Positions 18,197-27,434 of a stretch of DNA of 64,000 bases are shown piece after piece. Origin of the DNA: Methanomassiliicoccales archaeon PtaU1.Bin124 (lineage in GTDB: Archaea > Thermoplasmatota > Thermoplasmata > Methanomassiliicoccales > UBA472); assembly GCA_002067865.1 (NCBI GenBank), contig MVRC01000013.1, forward strand, positions 62,001 through 126,000, in the 5' to 3' direction. A model generated the notes under the pieces. The model was not told the DNA's origin and made no database searches. It saw only the letters and a list, made by a program, of their open reading frames with translations. The stretch's first letter is position 1. Every line of letters starts with the position of its first letter. The position numbers were made by a program, and so were the translations under genes.

Positions 18197-19837
18197 ATGC
18201 CCGTGGAAAAGCAGGTTTTCGTTAGCATTGATAATATCAGTAAGAGCTTCAACGGGAACCTGGTGCTTAGGGATATCAGCGCCAATCTGAGCGCCGGCGA
18301 GACGCTGGGTCTGATCGGAAGGAGCGGCGCGGGAAAATCCGTTCTCATCCACGCCCTGCGCGGCACGCCGGAATACAAGCCGGACCAAGGGAGCATCATC
18401 TATCGCATCAATTACTGTCAGAAGTGCAACCGGGTGGAACTACCTAACCCAGGCCAGCCCTGTCCCAGATGCGGTTCTTCCACCACCGTGAGGGAAGTGG
18501 ACTTCTGGAACATGGCGGACAGGGACCCGCTGCGCATGGCGATGAAGGAAAGGATCGCCATCATGCTGCAGAGGACCTTCGCCCTGTACGGCGAATCGAG
18601 CGTCATCGAGAACATCTTCGAGGCACTGGGCGACATGGAGGAGAAGGCCAAGGTGGAGAGGGCCATAGAGCTGCTGAAGATGGTCCGCCTGGAGCACCGC
18701 ACCATGCACATCGCCCGGGACCTTTCCGGCGGGGAGAAGCAGCGCGTCGTTCTGGCGCGGCAGCTGGCCCGCGACCCCATCCTTTTCCTGGCGGACGAAC
18801 CGACCGGTACGTTGGACCCGCAGACGGCCGACCTGGTGCACAAGGCGCTGGTGGAAGCGGTGCGCTCGGGACGGATGGCCATGGTCGTCTCGTCCCACTG
18901 GCCCAAGGCAATCAACCAGCTCTCGAACAAGGCCATGTGGCTGGAGTCGGGCGAGATCATGAAGATGGGCGCCCCGACAGAGGTCACCAAGGAGTTCGAG
19001 GTGTGCTTCCAGAAGACCGAGGCGATGATGAACGTCACCGTCGGTCAGCCCACCATCCGGCTGGAGGGGGCAAAGAAGTACTTCTATTCCATCGTGCGCG
19101 GCGTGGTCAAGGCCGTGGACGACGTTTCGTTCGAAGTGAAGGAGAAGGAGATATTCGGGCTGGTCGGCCTGTCCGGGGCTGGCAAGACCACCGTGTCCAG
19201 GATGATCTCCGGCATCGCTCCGGCCACCGGCGGACTGGTCGCCGTGCGCATCGGGGACGAATGGATCAACATGTCCGAGATGGGAGAGATGGGGCGCGGT
19301 CGGGCCACCCCTTACATCGGCATGCTGCACCAGGAATACTCGCTCTATCCGTTCAACACCGTGCTGCAGAACCTAACCGTCTGCATCGGTATGAAACTGC
19401 CGGCCGAGCTGGCCAAGATGAAGGCCATCCAGGTGCTGACCAGCGTAGGGTTCACCGCGCGCGAGGTGGACCGCATCCTGTACGCCTTGCCTGACACTTT
19501 ATCGGTGGGCGAGAAGCAGCGCATCGCTTTGGCAAGGGTCCTCATACAGGAGCCCCGCTTCGTCATACTGGACGAGCCGACCGGCACCATGGACCCGATC
19601 ACCAAGAACTCCGTGGCCAAATCCATCCTCATCGCCCGTAAGGAACTGGGCGAGACGTTCATCATCGTCAGCCACGACATGGACTTCGTGCTGGACTGCT
19701 GCGACCGCGTGGCCCTGATGAAGGGCGGAAAGGTGGTGGCGTTGGGCTCTCCGAAGGATGTCGTCGCCACGCTGACCGAGGGTGAGCTGGCCGAGTATGC
19801 GAACAACTGCGAGCAGACGGCCGAGGGAACCCAGTGA
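18197..19837 (+). CDS. atwA: Methyl-coenzyme M reductase activation component A2 (ABC-type ATPase)
   Basis: A 546-residue twin-NBD ATPase without membrane segments. NBD1 has Walker A GRSGAGKS (about residue 40), an inserted four-cysteine knuckle CQKC...CPRC, and signature [11 protein letters not shown]2 has GLSGAGKTT, signature LSVGEKQR and Walker B VILDEPTG. The tandem NBD layout with the knuckle marks component A2 (AtwA), which supplies ATP-driven energy to reduce nickel in F430 within the MCR activation complex. The ATG at 18197 is preferred over a TTG at 18146; AAAGTATATTAG (18163-18174) is a TATA box about 28 bases upstream, so the mRNA is leaderless. It overlaps mcrC by four bases. Confidence 0.95.
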   Translation: MPVEKQVFVSIDNISKSFNGNLVLRDISANLSAGETLGLIGRSGAGKSVLIHALRGTPEYKPDQGSIIYRINYCQKCNRVELPNPGQPCPRCGSSTTVREVDFWNMADRDPLRMAMKERIAIMLQRTFALYGESSVIENIFEALGDMEEKAKVERAIELLKMVRLEHRTMHIARDLSGGEKQRVVLARQLARDPILFLADEPTGTLDPQTADLVHKALVEAVRSGRMAMVVSSHWPKAINQLSNKAMWLESGEIMKMGAPTEVTKEFEVCFQKTEAMMNVTVGQPTIRLEGAKKYFYSIVRGVVKAVDDVSFEVKEKEIFGLVGLSGAGKTTVSRMISGIAPATGGLVAVRIGDEWINMSEMGEMGRGRATPYIGMLHQEYSLYPFNTVLQNLTVCIGMKLPAELAKMKAIQVLTSVGFTAREVDRILYALPDTLSVGEKQRIALARVLIQEPRFVILDEPTGTMDPITKNSVAKSILIARKELGETFIIVSHDMDFVLDCCDRVALMKGGKVVALGSPKDVVATLTEGELAEYANNCEQTAEGTQ

Positions 19838-20436
19838 AGGAAAGCATCGGCCGGAAGACCAGGTTCGTGGAGTGCCGCGAGTCCCGCGGACTGGGGGTCG
19901 GAGGTTCTCTGGCGCAGAGGGCCACCATCTCCGAGAGCGGCCGTCAGGTGGTGGCCGTGGCGATGGGTCCGGGAAAGAGGCACATCACCAAGCCGGTCTG
20001 CGAGATCACCTACGAACTGAGGGAGCAGGGCATCGAGACCTCGGTGCTGGTGGTGAACGCCGGTTCGGGAGTCCCTGCGGACGCCCCGGATGCTTCGACC
20101 GGCTCCATATTCGGCCTGGATCAGATCGAGGTCGACCGCATCCAGCAGTTCAAGTTAGTGCTCATCCACCTAGGCAACGTGCGCAACCACATCATCTACA
20201 AGGCGAGGCTCATCCTGCGCAACGTCGACATGCCTGCCGTCATCGTATGCCAGGCCCCTGTCGATTTCGAGGATTTCGCCCGCATCGGGGTGAAGACCCG
20301 TCTGGTCATGCCGAGGAAGGATAACATCGGCACCAAGGGGGAGATCGTGGAGATCATCACCGGAGTGGTGCGCGGACAGACCATCTCCCAGGCAAAGCTG
20401 GACGAGATCGTCAGCAAGATCAAGCGGCATGTGTGA
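19834..20436 (+). CDS. mcrC: Methyl-coenzyme M reductase operon protein C
   Basis: McrC, 200 residues, a subunit of the ATP-dependent MCR activation complex. Family hallmarks are [18 protein letters not shown] near the N-terminus, [35 protein letters not shown] and the C-terminal [13 protein letters not shown]. The complex carries elaborate FeS clusters, and Cys14, Cys55 and Cys134 are candidate ligands, though which ones bind here cannot be seen. The start GTG/ATG region overlaps the atwA stop by four bases (GTGA at 19834-19837), so it is translated from the atwA message. This places it away from mcrBDGA. Confidence 0.93.
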   Translation: MKESIGRKTRFVECRESRGLGVGGSLAQRATISESGRQVVAVAMGPGKRHITKPVCEITYELREQGIETSVLVVNAGSGVPADAPDASTGSIFGLDQIEVDRIQQFKLVLIHLGNVRNHIIYKARLILRNVDMPAVIVCQAPVDFEDFARIGVKTRLVMPRKDNIGTKGEIVEIITGVVRGQTISQAKLDEIVSKIKRHV

Positions 20437-20500
20437 ACATTTTCTTCTTCGGCGTTCTCCAGCAAAATGATTTTACCATGTTCCGTCCCTATGTCGGACT

Positions 20501-21019
20501 ATGGAGCAGATGCACCATCTCATCGGCAACACCCTGCACTGGACCCAGCCGGGGCTGTCGCGGGTGTATGAGCTGAAGGCCGGTGAGAAGATCTTCGGCA
20601 GGCTGACGTTCCAGTCGATATTCGGTTCATTGGCCTCGGCCGAGACGGCGGAAGGGAACTTCACATTGAAGCGGCAGGGCTTCCTGCAGCCCAGCATCTC
20701 GTTGCGCCGGTTCGGTTCGGACCTGGACCAGGGACGGATGCTCATGGACGGGTGGCACCAGGGGGGCGTGCTGCATCTGGCCGACGGCAGCCGATATCAG
20801 TTCGTGAAGATGGGCTTCCTTCATCCGGAATGGTCGTTCCTGGACAGTACAGGCAGGAAGCTGGCCTGCGTCCATGTCAAATGGGGGTTCAAATATCAGG
20901 GGGAAGTGACGATCGAGCCGTTCGGCAGGGATGACCGCAACCTGCTGCAGCTGCTCATGGTCGGCATGTATGCCATAATCCTCATGAACGACGAGGCGGC
21001 AGCTGCCGCCGCAAACTGA
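20501..21019 (+). CDS. Uncharacterised beta-rich protein
   Basis: A 172-residue protein with alternating short strands: LHWTQPGLSRVYELKAGEK, KIFGRLTFQSIFGSLAS, FTLKRQGFLQPSISLRR and WSFLDSTGRKLACVHVKW. It then has a hydrophobic helix near residues 150-163 (LLQLLMVGMYAIILM). The repeated pattern resembles LURP-one/scramblase-like or tubby-like barrel folds, a guess from secondary structure only. TGATTTTACC at 20468-20477 is a TATA candidate and makes the ATG at 20501 leaderless. It follows mcrC by 64 bases and has its own promoter. Confidence 0.55.
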   Translation: MEQMHHLIGNTLHWTQPGLSRVYELKAGEKIFGRLTFQSIFGSLASAETAEGNFTLKRQGFLQPSISLRRFGSDLDQGRMLMDGWHQGGVLHLADGSRYQFVKMGFLHPEWSFLDSTGRKLACVHVKWGFKYQGEVTIEPFGRDDRNLLQLLMVGMYAIILMNDEAAAAAAN

Positions 21020-21034
21020 ACGAGGGTCCCGGAC

Positions 21035-21613
21035 TCATTCGAGCTCGACCCCGGCCGGTCCGTGGGCCGGATACACTATTCTCACTCCGAGGGAACGTAG
21101 GCGATGCCAGTCATCCGCTGCGACCGAACCCTCCTCCACCCCGTTCGGCGGCGGAAGGTCGCCGGTGAACGCCACGCCCTCATCCAGCACCAGGGTGACA
21201 TGATCGGGGCCATGGCCAGGCGTTGGGATTATTTCTCCATATATTCCGATTCCCGCCAGGAACGCCCTGCTTCCCTCGAAACTCAGGTCGATGTTCCCCT
21301 CATGTCCTATCTCGTGGAAGACCATCGGGGGACGAAGGTACGCTTTGAGATCGTTCAGATGGTCCTTCTGATTCTCCATGACGATGAGGCGGGCCCCCTT
21401 GTCCTTCAGCTCTTGGGCTATGCCAGCGTGATCGATGTGATAATGGGTCATAAGCTGGTGGGTGATCTGCTTCACCGAGCGACCTTGACACGCTATGCTC
21501 CTTTTCAACTCGGCCATCCCGCCGGGCCAACCCGAATCGATGAGCAGAACATGACTTCCGGCCGATAGCAAATAGCAGTTTACGGACCTGTACCCGACGT
21601 TCAAGATCTCCAT
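21035..21613 (-). CDS. MBL-fold metallo-hydrolase
   Basis: A 192-residue metallo-beta-lactamase-fold enzyme. The metal-binding motif HYHIDH is at residues 57-62 (His57, His59, Asp61, His62); a third-site His in PTPGHGPDHVTLVL and Asp in FTGD complete the set, with a final His in PAHG. This layout is typical of small glyoxalase II-like or general MBL hydrolases; the substrate cannot be deduced. It stands alone, convergent with the gene at 20501. Confidence 0.88.
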   Translation of the reverse strand: MEILNVGYRSVNCYLLSAGSHVLLIDSGWPGGMAELKRSIACQGRSVKQITHQLMTHYHIDHAGIAQELKDKGARLIVMENQKDHLNDLKAYLRPPMVFHEIGHEGNIDLSFEGSRAFLAGIGIYGEIIPTPGHGPDHVTLVLDEGVAFTGDLPPPNGVEEGSVAADDWHRLRSLGVRIVYPAHGPAGVELE

Positions 21614-22073
21614 ATTATCCCGATATTTCGCAAATTTTGATATGATGGTTCGGAAGATGATGTTATTCCTTGTTAGTATCTGCTAACAAATTATTAATGC
21701 AAATTATGAATATTTATCTTTTTTGAGAAAAATACAATGGCTAGATAAATACAATTATCATTTTTGGAAGTAGACCAATACCATGTGTGGCAGTGATACA
21801 CCGTGTCTTACCTACGAAAAATCGTTTTACAAGTAGGTAAAAGTCTACTAATGATACTGGCCGGAAAAAAACATCAATCCAATTAACATAAACTTCACCT
21901 AAATATTAACATCTGGCTCCAGAGCCAGTTATCAAAAAAAATAATCAATCGTGATTATTATATACCTTGAATTCAAACTCGAATACTTGGCTATACAGAT
22001 TGCTCGAACACTCTGATAACGCAAACTAAGTTCCCGGCAGGATGTCGGGACGGGCGATCTAGGGGGAGGAAAG
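21614..22073 (+). promoter_or_regulatory. Long AT-rich regulatory region of the 1754-residue surface protein
   Basis: There is no gene in these 460 bases. They are AT-rich and carry many symmetrical elements. AAATACAAT is directly repeated at 21730-21738 and 21747-21755. TACCTAC (21809-21815) is inverted as GTAGGTA (21833-21839) around an internal GAAAA/TTTT stem. CTGGCTC-CA-GAGCCAG (21913-21928) is a perfect palindrome. TATTATATACC (about 21956-21966) is the best TATA box, giving a leader of about 85 bases with a small hairpin near 22033-22052 and a GGGGGAGGAAAG ribosome site before the ATG at 22074. This implies tight regulation of the gene. Confidence 0.5.
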
Positions 22074-25000
22074 ATGGACAAAAAAGCAGCAATAAGAGCG
22101 TATGCTATCGTTATCATGTTGATGGTAAGCGTGTCGGGGGCGGCAGTCGCACCCTTCCTCGCTTCTATGAGCTATCAGCAGGATACCGATGGGTCGTCTT
22201 CAGCTGACTGTGGATGCCCCACTCCAGGCACTACATTGTCGGCTGAAAAGACGGCTACGGGTTATTGGGAGCAGTCCGTTGAATATGACTGGACTATTTC
22301 CAAGACCGTAGAACCTACTTCCGCATTAGTCGAGAATACCTTCGATGCGACTTTTACTTACACCATCGAGGTAGTGAAGAGCGCTGGAGAGACCGATGAT
22401 ACATTCGGAGTCAAGGGCGATATCACCGTCAAGAACGGTGGAAGTGTCGCTACCCAGGGCTTGAAGATCATCGACACCATCCAGATCAACCGCAACGACG
22501 GAGCCGGATACGTTAATTTCGTTTCCTTCACCGTCAACCTGGGAGCTTACACCATCCTGAACCCGGGAGTTACTCATGTCTATAGCTATAATTATGAGTT
22601 CACCCCCGATGCGGATGCCGATGCTACCTACAGGAATGTGGCAAAGGTCACCATAAAGAACCACGCTGGCCACATAGGATATGACTGGGGCCCTGAGCCG
22701 AAGATCGGATTCTCTCTGCCTTCTGAGCCCAAGATCGTGTCCTCCACGGACAACACTGCCACCGTCACCGACACTCTGAATGTGCCGGAGCACTGGGAGC
22801 TGGTCTCGAACGGCTTTGCCTCACAGGTCTTCAGCGCCTCTGGATCGATGACCTACGAGGTCACCGTGAAGAACGTTGACGCGCCCGAGGGTGACGTCGC
22901 CTATATGACCAACACCGCGGTAGTGACCGAGTCTGACACTGGTGAGTACGACGAGGCGGACGCCTCTGTTGAGCTGACCTCTGCAGGTGTGCCGTTCTAT
23001 CCTGAGCCGGAGATGACCATCGTCAAGTCCGGTCCGGAGAACGCCCTGCCTGGTGAGACCATCACCTGGTACTTCACCGTGACCAACGTCGGCAACGTTG
23101 CGTTGACCAACGTCCACATCGTCGATGAGATGCTCGGTATCGACACCTACATCGATCTGGCCCTTGGTGCTTCCCAGGATTTCAGCGGAACCTACACCGT
23201 TCCAGCAGATATCACCGCTGAATTCGTCGTGAACACCGCCTCTGCGGACGACCCTGACGGAGCTGGCCACGAAGAGGACAGCGACTCTGTGCCGATCCTG
23301 TATCCGGGCGTGCACATCACCAAGGTCGCCGATGTTAGCTGGGCCGTTCCAGGACAGACCATCACTTACACTGTGGAGGTCTTCAACATTGGTAACTGCG
23401 ACATCACCGCTGATATGTGGGACGTTGTTGGCCCGAAGTATGGCGCGGTCCTGATACCCTTTGGCGAGTCTGTCGTCTACGAGTACACCTACACCATACC
23501 GATGGACTTCGAGGGTGACGAACTGTGCAACTACGCAGACACCTATGCCACCGCATACAGTGCAGGCGGATACCAGTGGACTGGATATGACTCCGCACAG
23601 GTCTGCATACCCATAGTCAAGCTGGGCATCGACCTTGAAAAGACCGCAAATGTGGATTTCGCTGTTCCTGGACAGACGATCACCTACACGGTGACCATCA
23701 CCAACCTGGGTAACATCGCCATATACGCGGACATGCTCGATTACATGACCGGATTCGTTGCTGGCCACACCCTGATCGAGCCGGGAATGTCTATCTCGTA
23801 CACGTACGATTTCACTGTGGACGAGGACTTCGAGGGCAGTGAGATATGCAACACCGCAGACACCTTCGCCGACTACTATCTGCCGGACCAGACGTTTGTG
23901 GAAGGCGGCCTCTATGATGTTGATACCGTATGCATACCGATCGTAAGGGCTGGTATCGACATTGTCAAGACCACCGAAGTTGAGGCTATCTGCCCAGGCG
24001 AGACCGCCTACTGGACCATCACCATTACCAACACCGGTAATGTTGATCTGGTCAACATCGTGATCACCGATGAGATGGCGATCTTCGACAACATGGGTCA
24101 CACCATGATGATCGATCTGCTCGCAGCTGGTGCATCCCAGTCGTTCACCGTGTACACTGACATCACCGAGGACATGGTAGGAGAGTTCACCAACACTGCA
24201 AGCGTGACCGCTGATGTCGCCGGATATGACATCGCGTCGGTTAGCGACGAAGCGAGCGCCAATGTGTTCGTGATCTATGCTGACCTCGAGGTTAGCAAGA
24301 TCGGTCCGACGGATGCGAAGCCCGGTGACGTGATCACCTACACCGTGACCATCGTCAACGAGGGCAACTGGGATCTGACCGGCATAACTGTCGTTGACAG
24401 CCTTGTCGGAAACCTGGGTCCGATCGACCTGGCTGCTGGAGCAACCTGGTCCCTGGATTACCAGTACACCATCCCGGCTAACTATGCGTCCACCACGCTG
24501 GTCAACACCGTCACCGTGACCTATTCGGTCTGTGGTGAGGATGTCGACGAGGCTAGCTGGACCGTGAACATCGAACTGCCCGAGGAGTGCCCGATGCTCT
24601 GGATCGAGAAGACCTCCCCGTGCCGTGCGATGGAAGGAGAGGCTGTTCCATTCTTCATCACCGTCACCAACACTGGTAACGTACCGGTGGAGAACGTGAT
24701 GGTTTGGGACATAACCACAAACACCTACTACTATCTGGACGACTATGATGGCGAGGGTGTCGGCACCCTGCAGCCTGGCGAAGTCTGGAACCTGCCCGTG
24801 TTCACCATCGAGGTCTATGACAACGATGGATCCGAGCTGATGACCAAGTTCATCAACATCGCCGAGGTAACTGGCGAGTACGATGGATTTGATGTCTGGT
24901 GCCAGGACAGCGCACTGGTCGACCTGATCCACCCGGCCATCCTGGTGGAGAAGAGCGGCCCTGAACTCTCTGCCGAGGGTCACACCATAACCTGGACGAT

Positions 25001-27338
25001 CACCGTGACCAACGTTGGAGATGTCAGCCTGACAAACGTGTATATCGTGGACCAGATCTGGGGAGCCTGCGAGCCCTCCTGTGGAACCTGCGATGAGAAG
25101 TCCGATGCTTCCCCGCTGGCCTCTGCAGAGGTAACTCTGGGATACCTCGGAGTCGGTGCCAGCAAGACCGTAACCGTCACCTTTGCAGTGCCTGAGGAAT
25201 TCGATTGCAACTATGTCTGCAACCATGTGGTGGCGTACGGCCAGCCTGGCCCGTCCTGCCTGTGGTGCGGACATGGCGCCTGTGAGTGGTTCGAGTCCAC
25301 CAACGACAAGAGGTGGGTCAGCGATGATGCATGCGTTTGCACCTTCATCGTGAAGCCGGCCATCGATGTCGAGAAGGTTGGCCCGGTCTGCGTTGATCCC
25401 GCGATCGGCCTGATGACCTTCACGGTAGACGTGACCAACACTGGCAACTATGTGATCGAGGACCTGAGGATCGTCGATGAGGCCGCCGGATATGACGTGA
25501 CCTTCGACGACATCAACCTGATGCCTGGCGAGACCAAGACGGTCGAGATCTCGATGTACCTGCCGGAGGACTTCGAGGGCGACTGGTTCACCAATGTTGC
25601 GGTTGCATACGGTGACGTGTTCGGCGACGAGCACTGCATTGTGAGCGACAGCGACGATGCAGTGGTCCATGTCGACATGCCCGGAATCCTCCTGGACAAG
25701 GACGTCAACACGCATGATGCAATGGCCGGGGACACCATCACGTTCTCGTTCGTGATCACGAACACTGGGAACACCCCGCTCGTTGACATCGTACTGTACG
25801 ACCCCATGCTCGCCCTGTATGCCCCGGCCGACTGGCCTGTGGCCATACCGGACCTTGCAGTTGGTGGCAGCTACACCTACTACTACGACTATGTCATCCC
25901 CGATGATGATGTGGTCGGCAGCCTGTCCAACGTCGCTTACGTCTATGGATACAGCTGCTGCTGCAACGTCGAGGTATATAGCCAGGATGATGTGGAGTTC
26001 TTCGTAGCAGAGCCGTGCATCGAGGTCTTCAAGACAACTGAGGACACCGTGGCGCTGATCGGCGAGACCATCTACTGGGAGATCACCGTGCACAACTGCG
26101 GTAACGTTGCCCTGAGCGATGTATACATCAACGACCCGCTGGTTGGACTGGTCGACTACTACGTTGGCAACCTGCCAGTTGACGGTTACTTCTACATAAC
26201 CGTAGAGTACCTCGTCACCGGTGACAGCCCGTGGTGCAGCCAGTGCATGCTGTGCAACCAGGTCTTTGTGGAAGGTCAGTATGGAACCATCGAGGTAACC
26301 GATGATGCAGAGCACTGCGTGTTCATCGCGCAGCCGTCCTACACCGTCGAGAAGGTCGGACCCTGTGAGGTCGGCTATGGCGAGTCCATCGTCTGGACGA
26401 TCACCATTACCAACACCGGTAATGTTGACCTGCTGGACGTGACCGTCACTGACCCGCTGACCGGCGACTCCTGGTTCATCGACTCCATCGCGATCGGTGA
26501 CTCCGAAGTGCTGTACACCACTGAGTACTGGACAGACAGCACCGAGCTGACCGACCCGGTCGTGAACACGGTCTACGTATCTGCCGATGAGACCTTCTAC
26601 GCCGATGACACCTATGTCATCGAGCAGGAGGCCTCCAGCACCGTGGCTGTTGCGTACATCGAGATCCTCGTGGAGAAGTCTGGGCCGATGACCGCTGTGC
26701 GTGGCGAGACCATCACCTACACCATCACGATCACCAACATGGGAAACCGTGCGGTGAACGCGTATGTGGATGATGAGCTCCTCGGCATCGTGCAGTACCC
26801 GTTGTCCCTGGCGATCGGTGAGTCGGTTACCCTGGACGCTGAGATGACCCAGTACACCATCCCGCTGTGCGGAGAGTGCGACTGTCTCACCAACTATGTG
26901 TTCGTGGACGCTGACTACCTGAGCTGCAACGGCAACTACTACTTCGCTTGGGATGACGACCAGGTCTGCACTGAGCTGCTGACCGAGTCCATCTCCCTGG
27001 TGAAGACTGGACCGGAGAGCGCCATACCGGGCGAGATCGTGACGTTCTACTTCATGGTCGTCAACACTGGCGAGGTCACCCTCAGTGACATCGTCGTTGT
27101 TGACATCACCACCGGAGTGACCTACGACGCGATTCCAGACCTGGCTCCTGGCGAGTCCTACTCGTGGTCTGACTACTATCAGATCCCAGTGGGCTTCCTC
27201 GGTGACGCCCAGTGGGGCTGGTTCGACAACCACGCCATGGCCTACGGTTACTACCACGGAGTGGAGACCTTCGACGGATCCGGTTGGTCCATCTGGGTCC
27301 ACACCCCTGCGTGTGCAGCACCCCCGGTCCTGGCCTGA
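22074..27338 (+). CDS. Giant surface protein with DUF11-like repeats
   Basis: A 1754-residue exported protein. Residues ~8-35 form a signal peptide (IVIMLMVSVSGAAVAPFLAS), followed by a short Ser/Cys linker. The rest is about 14 Ig-like modules of 115-125 residues, each opening with a phrase like IDVEKVGP or ITKVADVSWAVPGQTITYTV and a TNTGNV turn. It is related in design to the 2222-residue protein at 5345, but its modules are more uniform and less cysteine-rich, although CXXC clusters occur (CEPSCGTC, CLWCGHGAC). It ends PACAAPPVLA with no C-terminal anchor. It is probably a cell-surface or coat adhesin; ligands are unknown. It starts after a strong GGGGGAGGAAAG site. Confidence 0.87.
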   Translation: MDKKAAIRAYAIVIMLMVSVSGAAVAPFLASMSYQQDTDGSSSADCGCPTPGTTLSAEKTATGYWEQSVEYDWTISKTVEPTSALVENTFDATFTYTIEVVKSAGETDDTFGVKGDITVKNGGSVATQGLKIIDTIQINRNDGAGYVNFVSFTVNLGAYTILNPGVTHVYSYNYEFTPDADADATYRNVAKVTIKNHAGHIGYDWGPEPKIGFSLPSEPKIVSSTDNTATVTDTLNVPEHWELVSNGFASQVFSASGSMTYEVTVKNVDAPEGDVAYMTNTAVVTESDTGEYDEADASVELTSAGVPFYPEPEMTIVKSGPENALPGETITWYFTVTNVGNVALTNVHIVDEMLGIDTYIDLALGASQDFSGTYTVPADITAEFVVNTASADDPDGAGHEEDSDSVPILYPGVHITKVADVSWAVPGQTITYTVEVFNIGNCDITADMWDVVGPKYGAVLIPFGESVVYEYTYTIPMDFEGDELCNYADTYATAYSAGGYQWTGYDSAQVCIPIVKLGIDLEKTANVDFAVPGQTITYTVTITNLGNIAIYADMLDYMTGFVAGHTLIEPGMSISYTYDFTVDEDFEGSEICNTADTFADYYLPDQTFVEGGLYDVDTVCIPIVRAGIDIVKTTEVEAICPGETAYWTITITNTGNVDLVNIVITDEMAIFDNMGHTMMIDLLAAGASQSFTVYTDITEDMVGEFTNTASVTADVAGYDIASVSDEASANVFVIYADLEVSKIGPTDAKPGDVITYTVTIVNEGNWDLTGITVVDSLVGNLGPIDLAAGATWSLDYQYTIPANYASTTLVNTVTVTYSVCGEDVDEASWTVNIELPEECPMLWIEKTSPCRAMEGEAVPFFITVTNTGNVPVENVMVWDITTNTYYYLDDYDGEGVGTLQPGEVWNLPVFTIEVYDNDGSELMTKFINIAEVTGEYDGFDVWCQDSALVDLIHPAILVEKSGPELSAEGHTITWTITVTNVGDVSLTNVYIVDQIWGACEPSCGTCDEKSDASPLASAEVTLGYLGVGASKTVTVTFAVPEEFDCNYVCNHVVAYGQPGPSCLWCGHGACEWFESTNDKRWVSDDACVCTFIVKPAIDVEKVGPVCVDPAIGLMTFTVDVTNTGNYVIEDLRIVDEAAGYDVTFDDINLMPGETKTVEISMYLPEDFEGDWFTNVAVAYGDVFGDEHCIVSDSDDAVVHVDMPGILLDKDVNTHDAMAGDTITFSFVITNTGNTPLVDIVLYDPMLALYAPADWPVAIPDLAVGGSYTYYYDYVIPDDDVVGSLSNVAYVYGYSCCCNVEVYSQDDVEFFVAEPCIEVFKTTEDTVALIGETIYWEITVHNCGNVALSDVYINDPLVGLVDYYVGNLPVDGYFYITVEYLVTGDSPWCSQCMLCNQVFVEGQYGTIEVTDDAEHCVFIAQPSYTVEKVGPCEVGYGESIVWTITITNTGNVDLLDVTVTDPLTGDSWFIDSIAIGDSEVLYTTEYWTDSTELTDPVVNTVYVSADETFYADDTYVIEQEASSTVAVAYIEILVEKSGPMTAVRGETITYTITITNMGNRAVNAYVDDELLGIVQYPLSLAIGESVTLDAEMTQYTIPLCGECDCLTNYVFVDADYLSCNGNYYFAWDDDQVCTELLTESISLVKTGPESAIPGEIVTFYFMVVNTGEVTLSDIVVVDITTGVTYDAIPDLAPGESYSWSDYYQIPVGFLGDAQWGWFDNHAMAYGYYHGVETFDGSGWSIWVHTPACAAPPVLA

Positions 27339-27360
27339 TCGAGTCTAGGCTAGTCCAAAC

Positions 27361-27394
27361 CGTTTCAAACCTTTTCCCCGTTTTTCATTTTTTT
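27361..27394 (+). terminator. Terminator of the 1754-residue surface protein gene
   Basis: AAACCGTTTC is followed by AAACCTTTTCC (27367-27377) and then two T-runs, the last at 27388-27394. No stable hairpin is present. It is the same pattern as after the mcr operon and the other giant gene. Confidence 0.6.
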
Positions 27395-27434
27395 AAAAGT
27401 GAGCGGATGCTTTGATGGGATCCTGTGAAAAGTG

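Noticed and set aside
22821-27302. 1493-codon open frame on the minus strand, fully opposite the second giant gene
   Set aside because: It mirrors the codon pattern of the plus-strand gene (few TCA, TTA and CTA codons), has low-complexity His/Val/Asp-rich composition, no domain and no promoter. It is a shadow frame.
5345-27338. Treating the giant repeat genes as recently acquired mobile DNA
   Set aside because: Base composition and codon use inside the genes match the neighbours, and no integrase, transposase or att-like repeats flank them.
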